Positions 13,601 through 27,902 are shown, numbered from the stretch's first letter. The stretch is DNA of 64,000 nt from Allacma fusca (GCA_947179485.1 OX359246.1:51067632-51131631); one strand, 5' to 3'. Translations and numbers: made by a program. Notes: generated by a model from the sequence alone, not told the origin.

Positions 13601-14870
13601 CCATCAAACTTTGGGAATACACTCGGAGTGTCTGCCAAAGCTCAATTCTCGAATTTGAGGTGAATCGAAAAACTTTAAAAATAGCGATTAAAATGAAGTG
13701 TCGTTGCTCTGGTCACTTTTTCAACGGTTTGCTGAACTCGTCCGATTCTCCTCAAACTTTGGGAATACATTCGGGCAGTATCCTAAAGCTTAATTCTCGA
13801 ATTTGAGTTGAATCGAAAAACTTTCAAAATAGCGATTAAAATGAAGTGTCGTTGCTCTAGTCACTTTTTTAAGGGTTTCCTGAACTCGTCCGAATCCCCT
13901 CAAACTTTGGGATTGCACTCGGGCAGTCTGCCAAAGCTCAATTCTCGAATTTGAGTTGAATCGAAAAACTTTAAAAATAGCGATGAAAATGACGTGCTGT
14001 TGCTCTGGTCACTTTTTCAAGGGTTTCCTGAACTCGTCCGATTCTCCTCAAACTTTGGCAATACACTCGGGCAGTCTGCCAAAGCTCAATTCTCGATTTT
14101 GAGGTGAATCGAAAACCTTTAAAAATTGCGATGAAAATGACCATCGTTGCTCTGGTCACTTTTTTAAGGGTTTCCTGAACTCGTCCGATTCTCCTTAAAC
14201 TTTGGGAATACTATCGGGCAGTCTACCAAAGCTCAATTCTCGAATTTGAGGTGAATCGAAAAACTTTAAAAATAGCGATAAAAATGTGTCGTTTCTGTGG
14301 TAACTTTTTCGGTTGTTCTCTGAACTCGTCCGATTCTCCTCAAACTTTGGCAATACACTCGGGCAGTCTGCCAAAGCTCAATTCTCGAATTTGAGTTGAA
14401 TCGAACAACTTTAAAAATAGCGATTAAAATGAAGTGTCGTTGCTCTGGTCACTTTTTCAAGGGTTTCCTGAACTCGTCCGAATCCCATCAAACTTTGGGA
14501 ATACACTCGGGGAGTCTGCCAAAGCTCAATTCTCGAATTTGAGGTCAATCGAAAAACTTTAAAAATAGCGATAAAAATGACGTGTCGTTTCTGTGGTCAC
14601 TTTTTCGGTTGTTTTCTGAACTCGTCCGATTCTCCTCAAACTTTGGGAATACACTCGGGCAGTCTGCCAAAGCTCAATTCTCGAATTTGAGGTGAATCGA
14701 AAAACTTTAAAAATAGCGATTAAAATGAAGTGTCGTTGCTCTGGTCACTTTTTCAACGGTTTGCTGAACTCGTCCGATTCTCCTCAAACTTTGGGAATAC
14801 ATTCGGGCAGTATCCTAAAGCTTAATTCTCGAATTTGAGTTGAATCGAAAAACTTTAAAAATAGCGATTA
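10700..14870. repeat. Satellite A higher-order repeat, three copies at offsets 1,328 and 1,624 bp
   Basis: The monomer with GGGATTGCACTCGGGCAG occurs near 10,957, 12,285 and 13,909, each time followed by the same series of subtypes. The first offset is 9 monomers and the second 11. The second interval is longer because a two-monomer block (about 296 bp, with the GTTGTTCTCTGAACTC landmark at about 12,690 and 12,986) is itself duplicated. The copies therefore differ by a simple local expansion. Confidence 0.8.
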
Positions 14871-17800
14871 AAATGAAGTGTCGTTGCTCTGGTCACTTTT
14901 TCAAGGGTTTCCTGAACTCGTCCGAATCCCATCAAACTTTGGGAATACACTCGGGGAGTCTGCCAAAGCTCAATTCTCGAATTTGAGGTGAATCGAAAAA
15001 CTTTAAAAATAGCGATAAAAATGACGTGTCGTTTCTGTGGTCACTTTTTCGGTTGTTTTCTGAACTCGTCCGATTCTCCTCAAACTTTGGGAATACACTC
15101 GGGCAGTCTGCCAAAGTTTAATTCTCGAATTTGAGGTGAATCGAAAAACTTTAAAAATAGCGATTAAAATGAAGTGTCGTTGCTCTGGTCACTTTTTCAA
15201 CGGTTTGCTGAACTCGTCCGATTCTCCTCAAACTTTGGGAATACATTCGGGCAGTATCCTAAAGCTTAATTCTCGAATTTGAGTTGAATCGAAAAACTTT
15301 CAAAATAGCGATTAAAATGAAGTGTCGTTGCTCTAGTCACTTTTTTAAGGGTTTCCTGAACTCGTCCGAATCCCATCAAACTTTGGGAATACACTCGGGC
15401 AGTCTGCCAAAGCTCAATTCTCGACTTTGAGTTGAATCGAAAAACTTTAAAAATAGCGATGAAAATGACGTGCCATTGCTCTAGTCACTTTTTCAAGGGT
15501 TTCCTGAACTCGTCCGATTCTCCTCAAACTTTGGCAATACACTCAGGCAGTCTGCCAAAGCTCAATTCTCGATTTTGAGGTGAATCGAAAAACTTTAAAA
15601 ATAGCGATGAAAATGACGTGCTGTTTCTCTGGTCACTTTTTCAAGGGTTTCCTGAACTCGTCCGATTCTCCTCAAACTTTGGCAATACACTCAGGCAGTC
15701 TGCCAAAGCTCAATTCTCGATTTTGAGGTGAATCGAAAACCTTTAAAAATTGCGATGAAAATGAAGTGTCGTTGCTCTGGTCACTTTTTCAACGGTTTGC
15801 TGAACTCGTCCGATTCTCCTTAAACTTTGGGAATACTATCGGGCAGTCTGCCAAAGCTCAATTTTCGAATTTGAGGTGAATCGAAAAACTTTAAAAATAG
15901 CGATAAAAATGACGTGTCGTTTCTGTGGTCACTTTTTCGGTTGTTTTCTGAACTTGTCCGATTCTCCTCAAACTTTGGGAATACACTCGGGGAGTCTGCC
16001 AAAGCTCAATTCTCGAATTTGAGGTGAATCGAAAAACTTTCAAAATAGCGATTAAAATGAAGTGTCGTTGCTCTGGTCACTTTTTCAACGGTTTGCTGAA
16101 CTCGTCCGATTCTCCTCAAACTTTGGGAATACACTCGGGCAGTCTGCCAAAGCTCAATTCTCGAATTTGAGGTGAATCGAAAAACTTTAAAAATAGCGAT
16201 TAAAATGAAGTGTCGTTGCTCTGGTCACTTTTTCAACGGTTTGCTGAACTCGTCCGATTCTCCTCAAACTTTGGGAATACACTCGGGCAGTCTGCCAAAG
16301 CTCAATTCTCGAATTTGAGGTGAATCGAAAAACTTTAAAAATAGCGATTAAAATGAAGTGTCGTTGCTCTGGTCACTTTTTCAACGGTTTGCTGAACTCG
16401 TCCGATTCTCCTCAAACTTTGGGAATACACTCGGGCAGTCTGCCAAAGCTCAATTCTCGACTTTGAGTTGAATCGAAAAACTTTAAAAATAGCGATAAAA
16501 TGACGTGTCGTTTCTGTGGTCACTTTTTCGGTTGTTTTCTGAACCGGTCCGAATCCCCTCAAACTTTGGGAATACACTCGGGCAGTCTGCCAAAGCTCAA
16601 TTCTCGAATTTGAGGTGAATCGAAAAACTTTAAAAATAGCGATAAAAATGACGTGTCGTTTCTGTGGTCACTTTTTCGGTTGTTTTCTGAACTTGTCCGA
16701 TTCTCCTCAAACTTTGGGAATACACTCGGGGAAACTGCCAAAGCTCAATTCTCGAATTTGAGGTGAATCGAAAAACTTTAAAAATAGCGATAAAAATGAC
16801 GTGTCGTTTCTGTGGTCACTTTTTCGGTTGTTTTCTGAACTCGTCCGATTCTCCTCAAACTTTGGGAATACACTCGGGCAGTCTGCCAAAGCTCAATTCT
16901 CGAATTTGAGGTGAATCGAAAAACTTTAAAAATAGCGATTAAAATGAAGTGTCGTTGCTCTGGTCACTTTTTCAACGGTTTGCTGAACTCGTCCGATTCT
17001 CCTCAAACTTTGGGAATACATTCGGGCAGTATCCTAAAGCTTAATTCTCGAATTTGAGTTGAATCGAAAAACTTTAAAAATAGCGATTAAAATGAAGTGT
17101 CGTTGCTCTGGTCACTTTTTCAAGGGTTTCCTGAACTCGTCCGAATCCCATCAAACTTTGGGAATACACTCGGGGAGTCTGCCAAAGCTCAATTCTCGAA
17201 TTTGAGGTGAATCGAAAAACTTTAAAAATAGCGATAAAAATGACGTGTCGTTTCTGTGGTCACTTTTTCGGTTGTTTTCTGAACTCGTCCGATTCTCCTC
17301 AAACTTTGGGAATACACTCGGGCAGTCTGCCAAAGTTTAATTCTCGAATTTGAGGTGAATCGAAAAACTTTAAAAATAGCGATTAAAATGAAGTGTCGTT
17401 GCTCTGGTCACTTTTTCAACGGTTTGCTGAACTCGTCCGATTCTCCTCAAACTTTGGGAATACATTCGGGCAGTATCCTAAAGCTTAATTCTCGAATTTG
17501 AGTTGAATCGAAAAACTTTCAAAATAGCGATTAAAATGAAGTGTCGTTGCTCTAGTCACTTTTTTAAGGGTTTCCTGAACTCGTCCGAATCCCATCAAAC
17601 TTTGGGAATACACTCGGGCAGTCTGCCAAAGCTCAATTCTCGACTTTGAGTTGAATCGAAAAACTTTAAAAATAGCGATGAAAATGACGTGCCATTGCTC
17701 TAGTCACTTTTTCAAGGGTTTCCTGAACTCGTCCGATTCTCCTCAAACTTTGGCAATACACTCAGGCAGTCTGCCAAAGCTCAATTCTCGATTTTGAGGT

Positions 17801-20800
17801 GAATCGAAAAACTTTAAAAATAGCGATGAAAATGACGTGCTGTTTCTCTGGTCACTTTTTCAAGGGTTTCCTGAACTCGTCCGATTCTCCTCAAACTTTG
17901 GCAATACACTCAGGCAGTCTGCCAAAGCTCAATTCTCGATTTTGAGGTGAATCGAAAACCTTTAAAAATTGCGATGAAAATGAAGTGTCGTTGCTCTGGT
18001 CACTTTTTCAACGGTTTGCTGAACTCGTCCGATTCTCCTTAAACTTTGGGAATACTATCGGGCAGTCTGCCAAAGCTCAATTTTCGAATTTGAGGTGAAT
18101 CGAAAAACTTTAAAAATAGCGATAAAAATGACGTGTCGTTTCTGTGGTCACTTTTTCGGTTGTTTTCTGAACTTGTCCGATTCTCCTCAAACTTTGGGAA
18201 TACACTCGGGGAGTCTGCCAAAGCTCAATTCTCGAATTTGAGGTGAATCGAAAAACTTTAAAAATAGGGATAAAAATGTGTCGTTTCTGTGGTCACTTTT
18301 TCGGTTGTTTTCTGAACTCGTCCGATTCTCCTCAAACTTTGGGAATACACTCGGGCAGTCTGCCAAAGCTCAATTCTCGAATTTGAGGTGAATCGAAAAA
18401 CTTTCAAAATAGCGATTAAAATGAAGTGTCGTTGCTCTGGTCACTTTTTCAACGGTTTGCTGAACTCGTCCGATTCTCCTCAAACTTTGGGAATACATTC
18501 GGGCAGTATCCTAAAGCTTAATTCTCGAATTTGAGGTGAATCGAAAAACTTTAAAAATAGCGATAAAAATGACGTGTCGTTTCTGTGGTCACTTTTTCGG
18601 TTGTTTTCTGAACTTGTCCGATTCTCCTCAAACTTTGGGAATACACTCGGGGAAACTGCCAAAGCTCAATTCTCGAATTTGAGGTGAATCGAAAAACTTT
18701 AAAAATAGCGATAAAAATGACGTGTCGTTTCTGTGGTCACTTTTTCGGTTGTTTTCTGAACTCGTCCGATTCTCCTCAAACTTTGGGAATACACTCGGGC
18801 AGTCTGCCAAAGCTCAATTCTCGAATTTGAGGTGAATCGAAAAACTTTAAAAATAGCGATTAAAATGAAGTGTCGTTGCTCTGGTCACTTTTTCAACGGT
18901 TTGCTGAACTCGTCCGATTCTCCTCAAACTTTGGGAATACATTCGGGCAGTATCCTAAAGCTTAATTCTCGAATTTGAGTTGAATCGAAAAACTTTAAAA
19001 ATAGCGATTAAAATGAAGTGTCGTTGCTCTGGTCACTTTTTCAAGGGTTTCCTGAACTCGTCCGAATCCCATCAAACTTTGGGAATACACTCGGGGAGTC
19101 TGCCAAAGCTCAATTCTCGAATTTGAGGTGAATCGAAAAACTTTAAAAATAGCGATAAAAATGACGTGTCGTTTCTGTGGTCACTTTTTCGGTTGTTTTC
19201 TGAACTCGTCCGATTCTCCTCAAACTTTGGGAATACACTCGGGCAGTCTGCCAAAGTTTAATTCTCGAATTTGAGGTGAATCGAAAAACTTTAAAAATAG
19301 CGATTAAAATGAAGTGTCGTTGCTCTGGTCACTTTTTCAACGGTTTGCTGAACTCGTCCGATTCTCCTCAAACTTTGGGAATACATTCGGGCAGTATCCT
19401 AAAGCTTAATTCTCGAATTTGAGTTGAATCGAAAAACTTTCAAAATAGCGATTAAAATGAAGTGTCGTTGCTCTAGTCACTTTTTTAAGGGTTTCCTGAA
19501 CTCGTCCGAATCCCATCAAACTTTGGGAATACACTCGGGCAGTCTGCCAAAGCTCAATTCTCGACTTTGAGTTGAATCGAAAAACTTTAAAAATAGCGAT
19601 GAAAATGACGTGCCATTGCTCTAGTCACTTTTTCAAGGGTTTCCTGAACTCGTCCGATTCTCCTCAAACTTTGGCAATACACTCAGGCAGTCTGCCAAAG
19701 CTCAATTCTCGATTTTGAGGTGAATCGAAAAACTTTAAAAATAGCGATGAAAATGACGTGCTGTTTCTCTGGTCACTTTTTCAAGGGTTTCCTGAACTCG
19801 TCCGATTCTCCTCAAACTTTGGCAATACACTCAGGCAGTCTGCCAAAGCTCAATTCTCGATTTTGAGGTGAATCGAAAACCTTTAAAAATTGCGATGAAA
19901 ATGAAGTGTCGTTGCTCTGGTCACTTTTTCAACGGTTTGCTGAACTCGTCCGATTCTCCTTAAACTTTGGGAATACTATCGGGCAGTCTGCCAAAGCTCA
20001 ATTTTCGAATTTGAGGTGAATCGAAAAACTTTAAAAATAGCGATAAAAATGACGTGTCGTTTCTGTGGTCACTTTTTCGGTTGTTTTCTGAACTTGTCCG
20101 ATTCTCCTCAAACTTTGGGAATACACTCGGGGAGTCTGCCAAAGCTCAATTCTCGAATTTGAGGTGAATCGAAAAACTTTAAAAATAGGGATAAAAATGT
20201 GTCGTTTCTGTGGTCACTTTTTCGGTTGTTTTCTGAACTCGTCCGATTCTCCTCAAACTTTGGGAATACACTCGGGCAGTCTGCCAAAGCTCAATTCTCG
20301 AATTTGAGGTGAATCGAAAAACTTTCAAAATAGCGATTAAAATGAAGTGTCGTTGCTCTGGTCACTTTTTCAACGGTTTGCTGAACTCGTCCGATTCTCC
20401 TCAAACTTTGGGAATACATTCGGGCAGTATCCTAAAGCTTAATTCTCGAATTTGAGTTGAATCGAAAAACTTTCAAAATAGCGATTAAAATGAAGTGTCG
20501 TTGCTCTAGTCACTTTTTCAACGGTTTGCTGAACTCGTCCGATTCTCCTCAAACTTTGGGAATACACTCGGGCAGTCTGCCAAAGCTCAATTCTCGACTT
20601 TGAGTTGAATCGAAAAACTTTAAAAATAGCGATAAAATGACGTGTCGTTTCTGTGGTCACTTTTTCGGTTGTTTTCTGAACCGGTCCGAATCCCCTCAAA
20701 CTTTGGGAATACACTCGGGCAGTCTGCCAAAGCTCAATTCTCGAATTTGAGGTGAATCGAAAAACTTTAAAAATAGCGATAAAAATGACGTGTCGTTTCT

Positions 20801-22420
20801 GTGGTCACTTTTTCGGTTGTTTTCTGAACTTGTCCGATTCTCCTCAAACTTTGGGAATACACTCGGGGAAACTGCCAAAGCTCAATTCTCGAATTTGAGG
20901 TGAATCGAAAAACTTTAAAAATAGCGATAAAAATGACGTGTCGTTTCTGTGGTCACTTTTTCGGTTGTTTTCTGAACTCGTCCGATTCTCCTCAAACTTT
21001 GGGAATACACTCGGGCAGTCTGCCAAAGCTCAATTCTCGAATTTGAGGTGAATCGAAAAACTTTAAAAATAGCGATTAAAATGAAGTGTCGTTGCTCTGG
21101 TCACTTTTTCAACGGTTTGCTGAACTCGTCCGATTCTCCTCAAACTTTGGGAATACATTCGGGCAGTATCCTAAAGCTTAATTCTCGAATTTGAGTTGAA
21201 TCGAAAAACTTTAAAAATAGCGATTAAAATGAAGTGTCGTTGCTCTGGTCACTTTTTCAAGGGTTTCCTGAACTCGTCCGAATCCCATCAAACTTTGGGA
21301 ATACACTCGGGGAGTCTGCCAAAGCTCAATTCTCGAATTTGAGGTGAATCGAAAAACTTTAAAAATAGCGATAAAAATGACGTGTCGTTTCTGTGGTCAC
21401 TTTTTCGGTTGTTTTCTGAACTCGTCCGATTCTCCTCAAACTTTGGGAATACACTCGGGCAGTCTGCCAAAGTTTAATTCTCGAATTTGAGGTGAATCGA
21501 AAAACTTTAAAAATAGCGATTAAAATGAAGTGTCGTTGCTCTGGTCACTTTTTCAACGGTTTGCTGAACTCGTCCGATTCTCCTCAAACTTTGGGAATAC
21601 ATTCGGGCAGTATCCTAAAGCTTAATTCTCGAATTTGAGTTGAATCGAAAAACTTTCAAAATAGCGATTAAAATGAAGTGTCGTTGCTCTAGTCACTTTT
21701 TTAAGGGTTTCCTGAACTCGTCCGAATCCCATCAAACTTTGGGAATACACTCGGGCAGTCTGCCAAAGCTCAATTCTCGACTTTGAGTTGAATCGAAAAA
21801 CTTTAAAAATAGCGATGAAAATGACGTGCCATTGCTCTAGTCACTTTTTCAAGGGTTTCCTGAACTCGTCCGATTCTCCTCAAACTTTGGCAATACACTC
21901 AGGCAGTCTGCCAAAGCTCAATTCTCGATTTTGAGGTGAATCGAAAAACTTTAAAAATAGCGATGAAAATGACGTGCTGTTTCTCTGGTCACTTTTTCAA
22001 GGGTTTCCTGAACTCGTCCGATTCTCCTCAAACTTTGGCAATACACTCAGGCAGTCTGCCAAAGCTCAATTCTCGATTTTGAGGTGAATCGAAAACCTTT
22101 AAAAATTGCGATGAAAATGAAGTGTCGTTGCTCTGGTCACTTTTTCAACGGTTTGCTGAACTCGTCCGATTCTCCTTAAACTTTGGGAATACTATCGGGC
22201 AGTCTGCCAAAGCTCAATTTTCGAATTTGAGGTGAATCGAAAAACTTTAAAAATAGCGATAAAAATGACGTGTCGTTTCTGTGGTCACTTTTTCGGTTGT
22301 TTTCTGAACTTGTCCGATTCTCCTCAAACTTTGGGAATACACTCGGGGAGTCTGCCAAAGCTCAATTCTCGAATTTGAGGTGAATCGAAAAACTTTAAAA
22401 ATAGGGATAAAAATGTGTCG
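14870..22420. repeat. Satellite A higher-order repeat, copies at offsets of ~2,219, 1,921 and 2,216 bp
   Basis: The unusual GGGGAAACTGCC variant sits at about 16,731, 18,652 and 20,868. The AAAATAGGGATAAAAATG variant occurs near 18,263, 20,184 and 22,401, and GCTGTTTCTCTGG at about 15,620, 17,839, 19,758 and 21,976. Copies are 13 or 15 monomers long; the alternation reflects presence or absence of a two-monomer block around 16,100-16,450 and 20,450-20,600. The copies are otherwise nearly identical by eye. Confidence 0.82.
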
Positions 22421-25400
22421 TTTCTGTGGTCACTTTTTCGGTTGTTTTCTGAACTCGTCCGATTCTCCTCAAACTTTGGGAATACACTCGGGCAGTCTGC
22501 CAAAGCTCAATTCTCGAATTTGAGGTGAATCGAAAAACTTTCAAAATAGCGATTAAAATGAAGTGTCGTTGCTCTGGTCACTTTTTCAACGGTTTGCTGA
22601 ACTCGTCCGATTCTCCTCAAACTTTGGGAATACATTCGGGCAGTATCCTAAAGCTTAATTCTCGAATTTGAGTTGAATCGAAAAACTTTCAAAATAGCGA
22701 TTAAAATGAAGTGTCGTTGCTCTAGTCACTTTTTTAAGGGTTTCCTGAACTCGTCCGAATCCCATCAAACTTTGGGAATACACTCGGGCAGTCTGCCAAA
22801 GCTCAATTCTCGACTTTGAGTTGAATCAAAAAACTTTAAAAATAGCGATGAAAATGACGTGCCATTGCTCTAGTCACTTTTTCAAGGGTTTCCTGAACTC
22901 GTCCGATTCTCCTCAAACTTTGGCAATACACTCGGGCAGTCTGCCAAAGCTCAATTCTCGAATTTGAGGTGAATCGAAAAACTTTAAAAATAGCGATTAA
23001 AATGAAGTGTCGTTGCTCTGGTCACTTTTTCAACGGTTTGCTGAACTCGTCCGATTCTCCTGAAACTTTGGGAATACATTCGGGCAGTATCCTAAAGCTT
23101 AATTCTCGAATTTGAGTTGAATCGAAAAACTTTAAAAATAGCGATTAAAATGAAGTGTCGTTGCTCTGGTCACTTTTTCAACGGTTTGCTGAACTCGTCC
23201 GATTCTCCTCAAACTTTGGGAATACACTCGGGCAGTCTGCCAAAGCTCAATTCTCGACTTTGAGTTGAATCGAAAAACTTTAAAAATAGCGATAAAATGA
23301 CGTGTCGTTTCTGTGGTCACTTTTTCGGTTGTTTTCTGAACCGGTCCGAATCCCCTCAAACTTTGGGAATACACTCGGGCAGTCTGCCAAAGCTCAATTC
23401 TCGAATTTGAGGTGAATCGAAAAACTTTAAAAATAACGATAAAAATGACGTGTCGTTTCTGTGGTCACTTTTTCGGTTGTTTTCTGAACTTGTCCGATTC
23501 TCCTCAAACTTTGGGAATACACTCGGGGAGTCTGCCAAAGCTCAATTCTCGAATTTGAGGTGAATCGAAAAACTTTAAAAATAGCGATAAAATGACGTGT
23601 CGTTTCTGTGGTCACTTTTTCGGTTGTTTTCTGAACCGGTCCGAATCCCCTCAAACTTTGGGAATACACTGGGGCAGTCTGCCAAAGCTCAATTCTCGAA
23701 TTTGAGGTGAATCGAAAAACTTTAAAAATAGCGATTAAAATGAAGTGTCGTTGCTCTGGTCACTTTTTCAACGGTTTGCTGAACTCGTCCGATTCTCCTC
23801 AAACTTTGGGAATACACTCGAAGTCTGCCAAAGCTCAATTCTCGACTTTGAGTTGAATCGAAAAACTTTCAAAATAGCGATGAAAATGACGTGCCATTGC
23901 TCTAGTCACTTTTTCAAGGGTTTCCTGAACTTGTCCGAATCCCCTCAAACTTTGGGAATACACTCGGGCAGTCTGCCAAAGCTCAATTCTCGAATTTGAG
24001 GTGAATCGAAAAACTTTAAAAATAGCGATAAAAATGACGTGTCGTTTCTGTGGTCACTTTTTCGGTTGTTTTCTGAACTTGTCCGATTCTCCTCAAACTT
24101 TGGGAATACACTCGGGCAGTCTGCCAAAGCTCAATTCTCGAATTTGAGGTGAATCGAAAAACTTTAAAAATAGCGATTAAAATGAAGTGTCGTTGCTCTG
24201 GTCACTTTTTCAAGGGTTTGCTGAACTCGTCCGATTCTCCTCAAACTTTGGGAATACATTCGGGCAGTATCCTAAAGCATAATTCTCGAATTTGAGTTGA
24301 ATCGAAAAACTTTCAAAATAGCGATTAAAATGAAGTGTCGTTGCTCTAGTCACTTTTTTAAGGGTTTCCTGAACTCGTCCGAATCCCATCAAACTTTGGG
24401 AATACACTCGGGCAGTCTGCCAAAGCTCAATTCTCGACTTTGAGTTGAATCGAAAAACTTTAAAAATAGCGATGAAAATGACGTGTCGTTTCTGTGGTCA
24501 CTTTTTCGGTTGTTTTCTGAACTCGTCCGATTCTCCTCAAACTTTGGGAATACACTCGGGCAGTCTGCCAAAGCTCAATTCTCGAATTTGAGGTGAATCG
24601 AAAAACTTTAAAAATAGCGATTAAAATGAAGTGTCGTTGCTCTGGTCACTTTTTCAAGGGTTTGCTGAACTCGTCCGATTCTCCTCAAACTTTGGGAATA
24701 CATTCGGGCAGTATCCTAAAGCATAATTCTCGAATTTGAGTTGAATCGAAAAACTTTCAAAATAGCGATTAAAATGAAGTGTCGTTGCTCTAGTCACTTT
24801 TTTAAGGGTTTCCTGAACTCGTCCGAATCCCATCAAACTTTGGGAATACACTCGGGCAGTCTGCCAAAGCTCAATTCTCGACTTTGAGTTGAATCGAAAA
24901 ACTTTCAAAATAGCGATGAAAATGACGTGCCATTGCTCTAGTCACTTTTTCAAGGGTTTCCTGAACTCGTCCGATTCTCCTCAAACTTTGGCAATACACT
25001 CGGGCAGTCTGCCAAAGCTCAATTCTCGATTTTGAGGTGAATCGAAAAACTTTAAAAATAGCGATGAAAATGACGTGCTGTTGCTCTGGTCACTTTTTCA
25101 AGGGTTTCCTGAACTCGTCCGATTCTCCTCAAACTTTGGCAATACACTCAGGCAGTCTGCCAAAGCTCAATTCTCGATTTTGAGGTGAATCGAAAATCTT
25201 TAAAAATTGCGATGAAAATGAAGTGTCGTTGCTCTGGTCACTTTTTCAACGGTTTGCTGAACTCGTCCGATTCTCCTTAAACTTTGGGAATACTATCGGG
25301 CAGTCTGCCAAAGCTCAATTTTCGAATTTGAGGTGAATCGAAAAACTTTAAAAATAGCGATAAAAATGACGTGTCGTTTCTGTGGTCACTTTTTCGGTTG

Positions 25401-26749
25401 TTTTCTGAACTTGTCCGATTCTCCTCAAACTTTGGGAATACACTCGGGGAGTCTGCCAAAGCTCAATTCTCGAATTTGAGGTGAATCGAAAAACTTTAAA
25501 AATAGGGATAAAAATGTGTCGTTTCTGTGGTCACTTTTTCGGTTGTTTTCTGAACTTGTCCGATTCTCCTCAAACTTTGGGAATACACTCGGGGAGTCTG
25601 CCAAAGCTCAATTCTCGAATTTGAGGTGAATCGAAAAACTTTAAAAATAGGGATAAAAATGTGTCGTTTCTGTGGTCACTTTTTCGGTTGTTTTCTGAAC
25701 TCGTCCGATTCTCCTCAAACTTTGGGAATACACTCGGGCAGTCTGCCAAAGCTCAATTCTCGAATTTGAGGTGAATCGAAAAACTTTAAAAATAGCGATT
25801 AAAATGAAGTGTCGTTGCTCTGGTCACTTTTTCAACGGTTTGCTGAACTCGTCCGATTCTCCTCAAACTTTGGGAATACATTCGGGCAGTATCCTAAAGC
25901 TTAATTCTCGAATTTGAGTTGAATCGAAAAACTTTAATAATAGCGATGAAAATGACGTGCCGTTGCTCTAGTCACTTTTTTAAGGGTTTCCTGAACTCGT
26001 CCGATTCTCCTCAAACTTTGAGAATACTATCGGGCAGTCTGCTCAAGCTCAATTCTCGACTTTGAGGTGAATCCAAAAACTTTAAAAATAGCGATTAAAA
26101 TGAAGTGTCGTTGCTCTGGTCACTTTTTACACGGTTTGCTGAACTCGTCCGATTCTCCTCAAACTTTAGGAATACACTCGGGCAGTCTGCCAAAGCTCAA
26201 TTCTCGAATTTGAGGTGAATCAAAAAACTTTAAAAATAGCGATGAAAATGAAGTGTCGTTGCTCTGGTCACTTTTTCAACGGTTTGCTGAACTCGTCCGA
26301 TTCTCCTCAAACTTTGGGAATACATTCGGGCAGTATCCTAAAGCTTAATTCTCGAATTTGAGTTGAATCGAAAAACTTTCAAAATAGCGATTAAAATGAA
26401 GTGTCGTTGCTCTAGTCACTTTTTTAAGGGTTTCCTGAACTCGTCCGATTCTCCTCAAACTTTGGGAATACTATCGGGCAGTCTGCTTAAGCTCAATTCT
26501 CGACTTTGAGGTGAATCGAAAAACTTTAAAAATAGCGATGAAAATGATGTGCCGTTGCTCTAGTCACTTTTTCAAGGGTTTCCTGAACTCGTCCGAATCC
26601 CATCAAACTTTGGGAATACACTCGGGCAGTCTGCCAAAGCTCAATTCTCGACTTTGAGTTGAATCGAAAAACTTTAAAAATAGCGATAAAATGACGTGTC
26701 GTTTCTGTGGTCACTTTTTCGGTTGTTTTCTGAACCGGTCCGAATCCCC

Positions 26750-27400
26750 TCAAACTTTGGGAATACACTCGGGCAGTCTGCCAAAGCTCAATTCTCGAAT
26801 TTGAGGTGAATCGAAAAACTTTAAAAATAGCGATAAAAATGACGTGTCGTTTCTGTGGTCACTTTTTCGGTTGTTTTCTGAACTTGTCCGATTCTCCTCA
26901 AACTTTGGGAATACACTCGGGGAGTCTGCCAAAGCTCAATTCTCGAATTTGAGGTGAATCGAAAAACTTTAAAAATAGCGATAAAAATGACGTGTCGTTT
27001 CTGTGGTCACTTTTTCGGTTGTTTTCTGAACTTGTCCGATTCTCCTCAAACTTTGGGAATACACTCGGGGAGTCTGCCAAAGCTCAATTCTCGAATTTGA
27101 GGTGAATCGAAAAACTTTAAAAATAGCGATAAAAATGACGTGTCGTTTCTGTGGTCACTTTTTCGGTTGTTTTCTGAACTTGTCCGATTCTCCTCAAACT
27201 TTGGGAATACACTCGGGGAGTCTGCCAAAGCTCAATTCTCGAATTTGAGGTGAATCGAAAAACTTTAAAAATAGCGATAAAAATGACGTGTCGTTTCTGT
27301 GGTCACCTTTTCGGTTGTTTTCTGAACTCGTCCGATTCTCCTCAAACTTTGGGAATACACTCGGGCAGTCTGCCAAAGCTCAATTCTCGAATTTGAGGTG
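26750..27400. repeat. Locally homogenised run of four 148-bp monomers
   Basis: Four successive monomers of the TTTCTGTGG/CGGTTG subtype follow at an exact 148-bp period, almost without differences (GAACTTGTCC in three, GAACTCGTCC in the fourth). Elsewhere this subtype is interspersed with others, so this is a small recent one-monomer amplification. It gives the cleanest reading of the basic unit length in the window. Confidence 0.85.
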
Positions 27401-27902
27401 AATCGAAAAACTTTAAAAATAGCGATTAAAATGAAGTGTCGTTGCTCTGGTCACTTTTTTAAGGGTTTCCTGAACTCGTCCGAATCCCATCAAACTTTGG
27501 GAATACACTCGGGCAGTCTGCCAAAGCTCAATTCTCGACTTTGAGTTGAATCGAAAAACTTTAAAAATAGCGATTAAAATGAAGTGTCGTTGCTCTGGTC
27601 ACTTTTTACACGGTTTGCTGAACTCGTCCGATTCTCCTCAAACTTTGGGAATACACTCGGGCAGTCTGCCAAAGCTCAATTCTCGAATTTGAGGTGAATC
27701 AAAAAACTTTAAAAATAGCGATGAAAATGAAGTGTCGTTGCTCTGGTCACTTTTTCAACGGTTTGCTGAACTCGTCCGATTCTCCTCAAACTTTGGGAAT
27801 ACATTCGGGCAGTATCCTAAAGCTTAATTCTCGAATTTGAGTTGAATCGAAAAACTTTCAAAATAGCGATGAAAATGACGTGCCGTTGCTCTAGTCACTT
27901 TT

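Larger units (their letters stand above)
1..27902. repeat. Satellite family A, tandem array of ~148-bp monomers
   Basis: The whole stretch is head-to-tail copies of a unit of about 148 bp; some are 145-147 bp through small deletions such as GATAAAATGACG for GATAAAAATGACG. The unit length is read directly where four near-identical copies follow at exactly 148 bp (landmarks 26,750, 26,898, 27,046, 27,194). Conserved blocks are CTGAACTCGTCCGA, CAAACTTTGGGAATAC, TCTGCCAAAGCTCAATTCTCG and an A-tract block around AAAAACTTTAAAAATAGCG. At least three subtypes differ in the central block: TTTCTGTGGTCAC with CGGTTG, TTGCTCTGGTCAC with CAACGG, and TTGCTCTAGTCAC with TAAGGG. I see no gene in it. Short minus-strand frames of 60-110 codons recur with the repeat and shift frame each monomer because 148 is not divisible by 3. 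The length is close to a nucleosome core; a centromeric or pericentromeric role is inference. Confidence 0.97.

Noticed and set aside
23745..23999. Plus-strand 84-codon frame in satellite A
   Set aside because: Entirely within two satellite monomers with a small deletion that extends the frame; no independent coding evidence.
243..27376. Dozens of minus-strand frames of 60-110 codons with recurring protein sequences in satellite A
   Set aside because: They repeat with the 148-bp monomer, change frame every unit, span monomer borders and have no domain or start context. They are by-products of stop-poor repeat sequence.
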